From an uncultured Alphaproteobacteria bacterium (lineage in GTDB: Bacteria; Pseudomonadota; Alphaproteobacteria; Puniceispirillales; UBA1172), in the NCBI GenBank assembly GCA_937952245.1, contig CALFYS010000127.1, positions 1 through 30,861 on the forward strand: a DNA stretch of 30,861 bases, in the 5' to 3' direction. The notes under the pieces are model-generated. The model worked only from the letters and a program-made list of their open reading frames with translations, was not told the DNA's origin and ran no database searches. Of the stretch, positions 7,366-14,830 are shown piece by piece; the stretch's first letter is position 1, and each line of letters starts with the position of its first letter. The translations under genes and the position numbers were made by a program.

Positions 7366-8411
7366 TGGTAATCATGCTCCAGCATCACCGCGCCAAGGCT
7401 TCTGGCTTTGTTGAATTCGCGCATCCGCCCCAGAACATCAACACCCAATTGGCGATAGACATCCAGAAGATCAACCAGCACCCAATTCTCACGGATGAGA
7501 TCACCTTCAAGCCGCCAAAAATCAAGGCTACGGATGGTGATCTCCTGCCCTGATGGCGCGATCCCCAACCAGCCATCGTGGCTGATGGTCATGGCCATAT
7601 CCGGCCAGCCCGTGACCGCCACATAATCACCATCGGCAAAGAAATGAATATCAAGCCCTACCGCTTCCCCGCTTTTACGATCAGGCATGGCATTGAGAAA
7701 AGGGATTTGATGCCAATGCCTGAACCCTGCTAAACCGCGGGCGGTGCCTATCCCAGCAGGACCATACCATGTCATGCGGGGATGCCAATACCGCTCCAAA
7801 TTCATGACCTTCGGGCTTCCTTCTGAAGGATGCTTTGTCATATCTGTCAGCATATTAATGACGATCTTTTTGGCGGCTTCGCCACGCCCTGGATCATGAC
7901 GGGGGGCAAGCCCATCTTGGCTGGCGGGGGCAGGCACTTGCCATTCGCGCCCCAATGATGGGGTCATCGGCCATGCTTTGGCTTGCATCATTAATTCAGG
8001 AATATCCCAAATCGCCTGAATTTCAACAATCTGGTTGTTATCAACGCGATAAAATTCATGATACCGCATCGCAACATGATGGCCAGTCGGCGGTATCTCC
8101 AAAAACGGCTTTACAAAAGTCCCCGCGTAATACCCGCAAGCCCCAATCCATTCGCCTTCACCATCATGACCTGACATCACGATCATATCGCGGCGTTCCA
8201 GATCAGGTATGGCCTCAAAAAGAGGGGTGTAGGCAGTGTCATAAAACCCATCAGCCCCTTGGCAATCACCAAAGGGGTGACAGAGATGAACAACCGCATC
8301 CGCCGCCATCGCATCGGTCAAAGCCGAACGAACAGACGATGCCTTAAATTCATACATGGCCTGTCGTAATGGCTTGATCAGCTCCGCGAGATGGCTGGCG
8401 GCTGTTGTCAT
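7362..8411 (-). CDS. Two-domain SnoaL-like (NTF2-fold) protein
   Basis: The protein has 349 residues in two SnoaL-like units, about 15-145 and 180-325. Unit 1 carries EIPPTGHHVAMRYHEFYRVDN at 105-125 and DIPELMMQ. Unit 2 carries WYGPAGIG (215-222), GIAPSGQEITIRSLDFWR (283-300), ENW at 308-310 and QLGVDV. These blocks recur in the one-domain protein at 9778-10305 and the plus-strand protein at 14831-15841, so the three are clear paralogues. The ATG overlaps the HisD-like stop by four bases (ATGA) and GAGG lies upstream inside that gene, so the two should be translationally coupled. The family covers small-molecule cyclases, isomerases and hydrolases acting without cofactors; no substrate can be named. 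Close coupling to the dehydrogenase suggests it acts on that enzyme's substrate or product. Confidence 0.8.
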   Translation of the reverse strand: MTTAASHLAELIKPLRQAMYEFKASSVRSALTDAMAADAVVHLCHPFGDCQGADGFYDTAYTPLFEAIPDLERRDMIVMSGHDGEGEWIGACGYYAGTFVKPFLEIPPTGHHVAMRYHEFYRVDNNQIVEIQAIWDIPELMMQAKAWPMTPSLGREWQVPAPASQDGLAPRHDPGRGEAAKKIVINMLTDMTKHPSEGSPKVMNLERYWHPRMTWYGPAGIGTARGLAGFRHWHQIPFLNAMPDRKSGEAVGLDIHFFADGDYVAVTGWPDMAMTISHDGWLGIAPSGQEITIRSLDFWRLEGDLIRENWVLVDLLDVYRQLGVDVLGRMREFNKARSLGAVMLEHDYQ

Positions 8412-9718
8412 TCGGCGGCCTCACCATAAGGGACGTTTTTACCGCCATAGCGGCGCACACGGATATTGCATTGTTCGGCGTGACCGACAAAACCTTCAAG
8501 CATACAAAGCCGTGAGCCATATTCACCGATCATCGCCGCCGCTTCATCGGTCATGACTTTCTGATAGGAATGGGTTTTCAGGAATTTACCCACCCAAAGC
8601 CCACCGGTATAACGGCCTGCTTTTTTCGTCGGCAGAGTGTGGTTGGTGCCGATCACCTTATCGCCATTGGCAACATTGGTGCGCGCGCCCAAGAACAACG
8701 CCCCATAAGAATGCATTTCTTCAAGGAACCAATCATCGCGGTCGGTCATGACCTGAACGTGTTCATAGGCCATGTCATTGGCCACCTGCAGCATTTCTTC
8801 ATAACTGTCACAGACGATCATATCGCCATAATCCTGCCAGCTGACACGGGCGGTTTCTGATGTTGGCAGAATTTCCAAAAGCCGTTCGATTTCATCTAAA
8901 GTTTCTTCGGCCAATTGACGCGAATTGGTGATCATGCAGGCCGGCGAATTATAGCCATGTTCAGCCTGCCCCAAGAGATCCGTCGCGCAAATTTCAGCAT
9001 CCACCGTATCATCGGCGATCACCATGGTTTCCGTTGGGCCCGCAAACAGATCAATCCCGACACGGCCATAAAGCTGACGCTTTGCTTCAGCGACAAAAGC
9101 GTTGCCCGGCCCCACCAGCATATGCACAGGGTCTATTGTCTCTGTTCCGATGGCCATGGCGCCGACCGCTTGAATCCCGCCCATGACGTAAATTTCATGC
9201 GCCCCGCCCATGGCCATAGCGGCAACAATCGCTGGATGCGGTTCGCCATCAACCGGCGGAGCGGAGGCGATAATCCGCGGCACGCCAGCAACAGACGCGG
9301 TCAAAACAGACATATGCGCGCTCGCCACCATGGGGAATTTCCCCCCAGGCACATAACAACCCACTGATTGCACCGGAATATTTTTATGCCCCAAGATCAC
9401 CCCGGGCAGGGTTTCAACTTCAACATCCGTCATGCTGGCGCGCTGTTCTTCAGCAAAGCGGCGGATTTGAGTTTGGGCAAATTTAATATCCTCCATATCA
9501 CGGGTGGAAACTTTATTCATCGCCGCTTCAATTTCGCTTGAGGTTAAGCGGAAGTTTGCAGGGGCGTAATTATCAAATTTTTGGGACAATTCCCGCACCG
9601 CCGCATCCCCACGCTTTTCAATATCCGCCAAAGTGGCTTCCACCGTGGCGCGGGTTTTCGCATCATCTTCACGGATTTCTGCTTCTGATTTACTGCGCTT
9701 TAAATACTCAATAGCCAT
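8408..9718 (-). CDS. HisD-family zinc/NAD dehydrogenase, likely catabolic (histidinol or sulfopropanediol dehydrogenase-like)
   Basis: This 436-residue protein has full-length histidinol-dehydrogenase architecture. All key residues are visible. Zinc ligands are Gln251 and His254 (LGQAEHG), Asp353 (NGDKVIGTNHTLPT) and His413 (FVGHAEQ). The Glu319-His320 pair (AYEHVQ) serves as catalytic base. The VGCYVPGG and VGPGNAFVAEAKR blocks are also present. HisD enzymes oxidise a primary alcohol to a carboxylate in two NAD-dependent steps. No other histidine gene is present, and its neighbours are a sugar transporter, SnoaL-like proteins and a LacI regulator. It therefore probably belongs to the catabolic branch that includes HpsN, the (R)-2,3-dihydroxypropane-1-sulfonate 3-dehydrogenase. 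Which alcohol it oxidises is not readable from the sequence. AAGGA precedes the ATG at normal distance. Confidence 0.85.
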   Translation of the reverse strand: MAIEYLKRSKSEAEIREDDAKTRATVEATLADIEKRGDAAVRELSQKFDNYAPANFRLTSSEIEAAMNKVSTRDMEDIKFAQTQIRRFAEEQRASMTDVEVETLPGVILGHKNIPVQSVGCYVPGGKFPMVASAHMSVLTASVAGVPRIIASAPPVDGEPHPAIVAAMAMGGAHEIYVMGGIQAVGAMAIGTETIDPVHMLVGPGNAFVAEAKRQLYGRVGIDLFAGPTETMVIADDTVDAEICATDLLGQAEHGYNSPACMITNSRQLAEETLDEIERLLEILPTSETARVSWQDYGDMIVCDSYEEMLQVANDMAYEHVQVMTDRDDWFLEEMHSYGALFLGARTNVANGDKVIGTNHTLPTKKAGRYTGGLWVGKFLKTHSYQKVMTDEAAAMIGEYGSRLCMLEGFVGHAEQCNIRVRRYGGKNVPYGEAAE

Positions 9719-9777
9719 AACATTATTCCTTTTGATTTTCTTTTTGCCCCCAAGGGGAGTGTTTCATTCTCACGTAT

Positions 9778-10305
9778 TTATTCAGGTGATGGCGGTGTGC
9801 GCTCACCACGGTCATAAGCTTCCCACCCCTGACCATCGAAGACATCAACACCCAATTGCGCCATCACATGAGGAAAATCGACCATGACCCAATTGTCGGT
9901 GATTTTGCCATCCTCAACTTTCCAAAAATCCATATAACGGATTTCAACTTTCTTTCCCGTGGGGGCAATGCCCATAAACTCACCGGAATGAACAGCTTCT
10001 TGGCGACCAAAGGCCGCCGCCCATTCCCCCATATAAAGCCGGGCTTCATCAATGCAGGTTTTATCCGAAAACGCCGCCTGAAAAGGCCGTTGCCAATTAT
10101 CTTGAAACTCTTTCAAACCTGTTTTCGTGCCGCATCCTGTATTGCCCATCCAACGAAAGCCTTCTGAAAAAAACTGGCCAATATCATCAATACGGTGGTC
10201 ATTAAGACCATCGACCATGCCTTCGATTACCGCGCGGGTTTCATCGGTTTTTGCCATATCGGTATCGCGGCTCAGCACCGCTTGTTCAGGGCGTGATCCC
10301 TTCAT
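9778..10305 (-). CDS. One-domain SnoaL-like (ester-cyclase-type) protein
   Basis: This 175-residue NTF2-fold protein corresponds to a single SnoaL unit. It contains EGFRWMGNTGCG (48-59), PFQAAFSD, GIAPTGKKVEIRYMDFWKV (112-130), DNWVMVD and QLGVDVFD. It matches the second unit of the 349-residue paralogue block for block, which suggests duplication and fusion within this locus. A strong AGGAG sits 8 bases upstream of the ATG at 10305, supporting that start over the later internal Met17. It is 28 bases after the permease stop and 59 bases ahead of the HisD-like gene. No signal peptide is seen. A cofactor-free isomerase, cyclase or hydrolase role on the imported compound is inferred from the family; the reaction is unknown. 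Confidence 0.8.
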   Translation of the reverse strand: MKGSRPEQAVLSRDTDMAKTDETRAVIEGMVDGLNDHRIDDIGQFFSEGFRWMGNTGCGTKTGLKEFQDNWQRPFQAAFSDKTCIDEARLYMGEWAAAFGRQEAVHSGEFMGIAPTGKKVEIRYMDFWKVEDGKITDNWVMVDFPHVMAQLGVDVFDGQGWEAYDRGERTPPSPE

Positions 10306-10333
10306 CTTTTTGCTCCTGTTAACATCATCTGCC

Positions 10334-11227
10334 TTAGCCTTTCACCGCGCCTTGAGTCAGGCCTGAAACAATCTGACGCTGGAAGAACATCACCAGAATA
10401 AACAATGGCGCGGTTGCGGAGACCACCGCGGAGACCGCAAACATGACATTGCCTTCGGTCTGGGTGGTGCCAAGGAAACTGGCGATTTTCGGCACCATGG
10501 TCTGATTTTCTTTCGACAAGAGCATGGAGGTCACGGCGAAATCGTTATACGCCAGCAGAAAACTGAACAGCCCGGTGGTGATCACCCCCGGCCACATCAC
10601 CGGAATAATCACATGGCGAAACGCTTGGAATTGGGTGCAGCCATCCACCTTGGCGCTTTCGTCCAATTCTTTTGGAATTTTCTGAAAGAAACTATGCAGC
10701 ATCCACAAGGTAAACGGCTGATTAATCGCTACCAAGACAATGACGGTTGTCGTCAAATGCCCCCAAAGGTTCCATTCAAAAAACGGCAAGAGATACCCCG
10801 CCACCAGCGTAATCGGCGGCATGGCGCGAAAGATCAATGCGGTGATCAACAACCAGAATGTATAACGATAGCTGGAACGCGATAACGCGTAGCCCCCTAA
10901 CGTTCCAATCGTCAAAGAAGTGCAGACCACAAAGAAACAAACAAGCGCTGTGTTAATAACCGCTTTCCAAAATTCTTCCTGCACCCACGCCCCTTCATAA
11001 CCTTGACCGATAAAGGCCGTGCCATGGTCTTCAATCGTGCGCGGGGCTAAAATCGCATTAAACCAATCGGCTTTTGAAAAGAAATCCGCTTCCATTTTAA
11101 ATGAACCCCAAAGCGTCCATAAAAAGGGAAAAGCCGCGATAATGAGCCAGAGGCCAATGAAACCCCAAATCAGCAGTTTCAATGCCATCGGCTGGCGTTT
11201 TGTGGATAAAGAGTATGACTGTGACAT
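10334..11227 (-). CDS. Carbohydrate-type ABC transporter permease (MalG-like)
   Basis: The product is a 297-residue inner-membrane permease with about six hydrophobic segments. The cytoplasmic EAA loop, which docks on the ATPase, reads ELDESAKVDGCTQFQAFRHV from 187 and continues to PVMWPG. It ends LFFQRQIVSGLTQGAVKG-like (MFFQRQIVSGLTQGAVKG), the classic MalG/CUT1 tail. The ATG at 11227 is preferred to the upstream ATG at 11263 because AAGG lies 7 bases ahead of it and the longer form would overlap the other permease gene. It pairs with the permease at 11241-12266 in one transporter. CUT1 systems import oligosaccharides, glycerol phosphate or sugar derivatives; the substrate is not determinable here. 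Confidence 0.9.
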   Translation of the reverse strand: MSQSYSLSTKRQPMALKLLIWGFIGLWLIIAAFPFLWTLWGSFKMEADFFSKADWFNAILAPRTIEDHGTAFIGQGYEGAWVQEEFWKAVINTALVCFFVVCTSLTIGTLGGYALSRSSYRYTFWLLITALIFRAMPPITLVAGYLLPFFEWNLWGHLTTTVIVLVAINQPFTLWMLHSFFQKIPKELDESAKVDGCTQFQAFRHVIIPVMWPGVITTGLFSFLLAYNDFAVTSMLLSKENQTMVPKIASFLGTTQTEGNVMFAVSAVVSATAPLFILVMFFQRQIVSGLTQGAVKG

Positions 11228-11240
11228 GATCAGACCTTCA

Positions 11241-12266
11241 CTAACTCTTTGCGTTGAAATCACGCCATGTGCGGATCAACACAGGCGTCAGCAAAATCGA
11301 CACCCCGATGATCGTCAGCACAGATGAAGTTGCCGCCGAAGACAGCAAGCGTGTTTCACCACCTAAATCGTTAAAAATAAACCACGATAATGACGCGGCA
11401 TGGGCTTCAGAGTTGAACCCGACAATCGGTTCAAAAACCCTGAAATTATCCATCAATTGCATCAACGCCACAAATGTGATCAATGGCATTAAATGCGGGA
11501 TGATCACATAACGCACCTGTTGCCAGCGCGATGCGCCATCAATTTGCGCTGATTCCAGCGTGTCTTGCGGCAAGGTTTGCAAGCCCGCGTAAAACACAAT
11601 GAACGAAAAGGGCGCGGCGTGCCAAACCCCATAAACAATCAGCATAATCCATGTCAGCCCTGTTGATGCTTTCATGGATAAATCAGGGTCTTCAAAAAAC
11701 CATTGCAAGGCTGAGCCTAAAATGCCCCTGCTGTCGATCATCCAGAACAGCACCAGCGAGCCGATCAATGGCGAGACGATCATTGGCAATAATGAGAAGA
11801 AAATCAGCACGCCTTTGATGCGCTGATGAAGGGCATTAACCCCAAGCGCGATCATCAAGCCAAAGACCAACATCAATGGCGTCACCGTAAAGGTAAACGT
11901 CAAGGTAAAGGCCATGGCGCGGTAAAACGGTAAATTATTTAAATCAGCAAAAAACCCGCCAATACTTTCGGCATTACGCCAAGTCTCGGCGACTTCCGTA
12001 ATGGCCAAATGCCCGCGGTCAAAATAAATCTCAAGGCCAACAAATTTACCCAAGGGTTTTTCATCGCGCAACGCGCGGGTCGCCTCTTGGTCAATGGTGG
12101 TGGCGGTGGTGCAACCAAACGGCCCACAATTTTCAGTTTCGATTAAAACCGCGTCATGGGGGGTATGCACCGATTGAATCAAAACAGAAACAATAGGCAA
12201 GGCGATAAACAACAACATGGCTGTTGCTGTTGGCAAAATAAACCAGAAAAAAGAACTGTGTTTCAT
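11241..12266 (-). CDS. Carbohydrate-type ABC transporter permease (MalF-like) with large periplasmic loop
   Basis: The 341-residue protein has a first membrane helix at about 7-31, then a hydrophilic stretch of about 80 residues (32-114), then the conserved permease core. The EAA loop ESAQIDGASRWQQVRYVIIP runs 238-257. The long loop after helix 1 recalls the P2 loop of MalF, which contacts the binding protein, and holds two close cysteines (C47 and C52, NCGPFGC) that could form a disulfide in the periplasm. Together with the 297-residue permease it should form the membrane channel. It follows the binding-protein gene after 79 bases that contain a strong hairpin. Its end lies 13 bases before the second permease's ATG. 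Confidence 0.9.
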   Translation of the reverse strand: MKHSSFFWFILPTATAMLLFIALPIVSVLIQSVHTPHDAVLIETENCGPFGCTTATTIDQEATRALRDEKPLGKFVGLEIYFDRGHLAITEVAETWRNAESIGGFFADLNNLPFYRAMAFTLTFTFTVTPLMLVFGLMIALGVNALHQRIKGVLIFFSLLPMIVSPLIGSLVLFWMIDSRGILGSALQWFFEDPDLSMKASTGLTWIMLIVYGVWHAAPFSFIVFYAGLQTLPQDTLESAQIDGASRWQQVRYVIIPHLMPLITFVALMQLMDNFRVFEPIVGFNSEAHAASLSWFIFNDLGGETRLLSSAATSSVLTIIGVSILLTPVLIRTWRDFNAKS

Positions 12267-12308
12267 TGCTAGATGCGCCTTTGGGCTTAATATGCCTTTA
12301 AATATTGA

Positions 12309-12333
12309 TCAGGAAGGGGAGACCCCTTCCTGA
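12309..12333 (-). other. Strong hairpin downstream of the binding-protein gene
   Basis: A perfect 11-bp stem (TCAGGAAGGGG at 12309-12319 and CCCCTTCCTGA at 12323-12333) with a 3-base loop lies just after the binding-protein stop codon. In the leftward direction no T-run follows the stem, so it is unlikely to stop all transcription. This placement is classic for ABC operons such as malE-malF. There, a 3' hairpin protects the binding-protein message and lowers permease expression, giving excess binding protein. A partial terminator is the alternative. Confidence 0.75.
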
Positions 12334-12345
12334 AATAGATTGTGC

Positions 12346-13572
12346 TTAGTTCAAGAAGCCTTTTTCACGAGCGGCTGCTGTGTAAGCGGCTTCGACATCG
12401 GCCAATGCCTTTTCGGCACTTTCCTTGCCCTGCATGAAATCAACGATTTCCGCACCCAGCGCTGTATGCAGGAGACCCTGATAAGGCAGCATTGGGTATG
12501 GTGTTGCGTTCATATTTGCGGCGGCAAATACACCAACAGCGGCTGGAGTTGGCTCATAGCCATCAATCAACCAAACAGCAAGCGGTGCCATTTCATCATC
12601 GAGACGATCAGGATTAATGCCGTTCATCATGGCCAAGAATGTTGCTTCTGCATCAGCATCAGACGTGTTCTTTGCCACGGTCCAGCCATCCCACCACAGG
12701 GTTGTTGCTGGTGTTGAACCACCACCAACAGTCATCGGCGCGCCCAATGTTGTTGAAGCCACAACTTCGGCGGTTGACTGCTCAGGGTCTTTCAATGGCC
12801 CCATGCGTGAACCCCACATATTCATCATCGCAACGTTGCCGGCTTTCCATTCAGCAGAAGTCGCGTTTGAATCATGGGTCAAGAAATCAGGGTTCATGTA
12901 TTCGCTCAATGCTTTCAGCATTTCCAGCGTGGCAACACCTTGGGCGTTGTTGATGGACACTTCAGCAGACCCTGGCTTAAAGAATTCGCCACCATGACCG
13001 ATATACATATTGGTGAATTCCTGCGCGAGGTTCCAGCCAGCCTTATAAGCCCCACCCAAAGGATACTGAAGCAGACCCTTATCACGGATGACTTTTGCAC
13101 CAGCCAACATCTCTTCATAAGTCTTTGGCGGCTCTACACCAGCTTTTTCCAGAACATCCGCACGGTAAACCAAATGCTGTGCGTTCGCCATAAAGGCAAC
13201 AGCCATGATTTCACCATTGATCTTGATCAACTGGTTTGGCTTCAAAGACTTACCATGCTTTGCCACCAGATCATCCAACGGACGGATGACATCTTCGTTC
13301 ATCAACGCGACGATGGATGAATTGGCGATGATTGCTGAAGTGTATTCAGCAGGATTGCCAGTCATACCCGCGACATTGATTTTCTGGTGATCAGCGGTCA
13401 GGTTTGCTTTGACTTCACCACCAGAACACGCTTTTGCGCCATCTGCCACCGCGTGAATGGCGGGGAATTCGTTACCGACGATGCTAACGCGACCGTCAAT
13501 TTTACACGCAGCCATTGCTGAACCTGACATCAGAATCGCAGCGCTGGCCAAGGCTACTTTTTTCAAAAACAT
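12346..13572 (-). CDS. Periplasmic sugar-type ABC transporter substrate-binding protein
   Basis: The product is 408 residues from the ATG at 13572. An in-frame TTG at 13578 is rejected because the AGGGAG ribosome site would touch it, whereas it stands 6 bases from the ATG. The N-terminus is a typical signal peptide: FLKK, a hydrophobic core, then AMA-AC with cleavage after about residue 21. The cysteine after AMA is not in a lipobox context, so a soluble periplasmic protein is expected. The rest resembles extracellular solute-binding family 1 proteins: PPKTYEEMLAGAKVIRDKG, then WKAGNVAMMNMWGSR and WDGWTVAKNTSDADAEATFLAMM. It should deliver the substrate to the two permeases. The 75-base leader before it can form a 7-bp hairpin with one G-T pair (arms 13593-13599 and 13608-13614). 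Confidence 0.9.
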   Translation of the reverse strand: MFLKKVALASAAILMSGSAMAACKIDGRVSIVGNEFPAIHAVADGAKACSGGEVKANLTADHQKINVAGMTGNPAEYTSAIIANSSIVALMNEDVIRPLDDLVAKHGKSLKPNQLIKINGEIMAVAFMANAQHLVYRADVLEKAGVEPPKTYEEMLAGAKVIRDKGLLQYPLGGAYKAGWNLAQEFTNMYIGHGGEFFKPGSAEVSINNAQGVATLEMLKALSEYMNPDFLTHDSNATSAEWKAGNVAMMNMWGSRMGPLKDPEQSTAEVVASTTLGAPMTVGGGSTPATTLWWDGWTVAKNTSDADAEATFLAMMNGINPDRLDDEMAPLAVWLIDGYEPTPAAVGVFAAANMNATPYPMLPYQGLLHTALGAEIVDFMQGKESAEKALADVEAAYTAAAREKGFLN

Positions 13573-13647
13573 CTTCAACTCCCTGTTTTTGTGAACGCCC
13601 TTGAACAGGCATTCCGTTATCCCCGCAAGCGGAGGTTTATATGGATC

Positions 13648-14697
13648 TCACGACCCAATTCTTTCACCTGATTGGGTATCAAACAGGTGACAATGATCGA
13701 CAGGCACATGGATATGAACCGTGTCGCCAATTTCAGCACGATATGATTTATCAGCCTTAACGCTAATCAAAGCCTCACCGATACGGACGGTCACCATCGT
13801 GGCATCGCCCAAGAGTTCAATCGAATAAATCGGGGCTTCGATATTTCCTTTTGATGTGACCACTTCAGCATCTTCGGCACGGAAGCCCAAAGTGACATTG
13901 CCATCATCAAGTTTCAGCTTATTGATCGTGGTATGCTCTGCTGTAAACACGCCCTTTTTGACCTGACCTTTGATCAAGTTCATGGCAGGGTTGCCAATAA
14001 AACTGGCGACAAAAGCATTGGCTGGTTTGTCATAAATTTCAGTCGGGGTGCCGACTTGCTGAACAACGCCTTTTTCCATCACCACCACACGATCCGCCAA
14101 GGTCATGGCTTCAATCTGGTCATGGGTCACATAGATTGTTGTCACCGCCAGTTCATGGGAAAGATTCTTGATTTGGGCGCGGGTGGAAACGCGCAATTTC
14201 GCATCAAGGTTAGACAGCGGCTCATCCATCAAAAAGACATTAGGTTCACGCACAATAGCGCGCGCCAAGGCCACCCGCTGACGCTGACCCCCTGATAATT
14301 CCGCAGGCTTGCGATGCAGAAATTCATCCAGCTCCACCATGGCGGAGGCGCGCCGAACTTTCGCATCATGGCTGCTGGGGTCAATCCCCCGAACCTTAAG
14401 CGGAAAGCGGATATTGTCATAAACATTCATATTCGGATAGAGCGCGTAGGATTGAAACACCATGGCGACATCACGGTCTTTAGGTTCAAGATCATTGACC
14501 CGCTGGCCATCAATCAGAATCTCACCTTCCGTGGCTTCTTCCAGCCCAGCGATCATCCGCATCGTGGTTGTTTTGCCGCAACCGGACGGGCCCAGAAGCA
14601 CCAGAAATTCTTTGTCAGGTATGGTCAGGTTAAAACAATCAACCCCCACAAAACTGCCCCAACGTTTCGACAGATTACGCAGCTGAATTTCAGCCAT
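13648..14697 (-). CDS. ABC transporter ATP-binding protein (UgpC/MalK type)
   Basis: The product is 349 residues starting MAEIQLRNL at 14697. The earlier ATG at 14712 has no ribosome site, while GGTGGG precedes 14697. Motifs are Walker A GPSGCGKTT (36-44), signature LSGGQ (134-138), Walker B VFLMDEP (154-160) with Glu159 as catalytic base, and the switch His192. The C-terminal third looks like the TOBE/OB regulatory domain of MalK/UgpC-type ATPases. It is the first gene of the long leftward operon and should power the adjacent binding-protein and permease system. Placing the ATPase first, before the binding protein, is less common in CUT1 operons. Transcription starts from the promoter at 14759-14788. 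Confidence 0.93.
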   Translation of the reverse strand: MAEIQLRNLSKRWGSFVGVDCFNLTIPDKEFLVLLGPSGCGKTTTMRMIAGLEEATEGEILIDGQRVNDLEPKDRDVAMVFQSYALYPNMNVYDNIRFPLKVRGIDPSSHDAKVRRASAMVELDEFLHRKPAELSGGQRQRVALARAIVREPNVFLMDEPLSNLDAKLRVSTRAQIKNLSHELAVTTIYVTHDQIEAMTLADRVVVMEKGVVQQVGTPTEIYDKPANAFVASFIGNPAMNLIKGQVKKGVFTAEHTTINKLKLDDGNVTLGFRAEDAEVVTSKGNIEAPIYSIELLGDATMVTVRIGEALISVKADKSYRAEIGDTVHIHVPVDHCHLFDTQSGERIGS

Positions 14698-14738
14698 AAG
14701 CGCCCACCCCATGTTATTTATTTAATGCGCATGAAATA

Positions 14739-14758
14739 ATTTGCATACGAATGCAAAT
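14739..14758. promoter_or_regulatory. Candidate LacI-family operator
   Basis: This perfect inverted repeat has arms ATTTGCAT and ATGCAAAT separated by ACGA, so the centre is the CG dinucleotide typical of LacI/GalR-family operators (compare PurR and GntR sites). It directly abuts the -10 box of the leftward promoter, so a bound repressor would cover the transcription start. The operon contains one LacI-type gene (6298-7365), the natural candidate to bind here. The same site could also affect the divergent plus-strand gene that begins at 14831. Confidence 0.75.
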
Positions 14759-14788
14759 ATTCTAGACATAGGGATTTTCGCTTGGCAA
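14759..14788 (-). promoter_or_regulatory. Leftward sigma-70-type promoter of the transporter/catabolic operon
   Basis: On the minus strand a -35 box TTGCCA (14783-14788, 5 of 6 consensus positions) and a -10 box TAGAAT (14759-14764, 5 of 6) are separated by 18 bases. The predicted start falls near 14752, inside the palindrome, about 55 bases before the ATPase ATG. For the rightward gene only a -10-like GATAAT/TAATAT (14789-14796) is seen, without a good -35 box. Confidence 0.65.
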
Positions 14789-14830
14789 GATAATATTTCA
14801 CATCAATTCGTTTTCTTCCTGTGGACAGTG

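Noticed and set aside
8408..9718. Calling this the histidine-biosynthesis gene hisD
   Set aside because: No other his gene is nearby and it is coupled to transport and SnoaL-like genes; a catabolic role is more likely, so no gene symbol was given.
13573..13578. TTG start for the binding protein
   Set aside because: The AGGGAG site would touch it; spacing to the ATG at 13572 is normal and the signal peptide is complete from there.
14741..14830. Upstream TTG extension of the plus-strand SnoaL-like gene
   Set aside because: It would begin inside the palindromic operator and the added residues show no resemblance to the paralogues.
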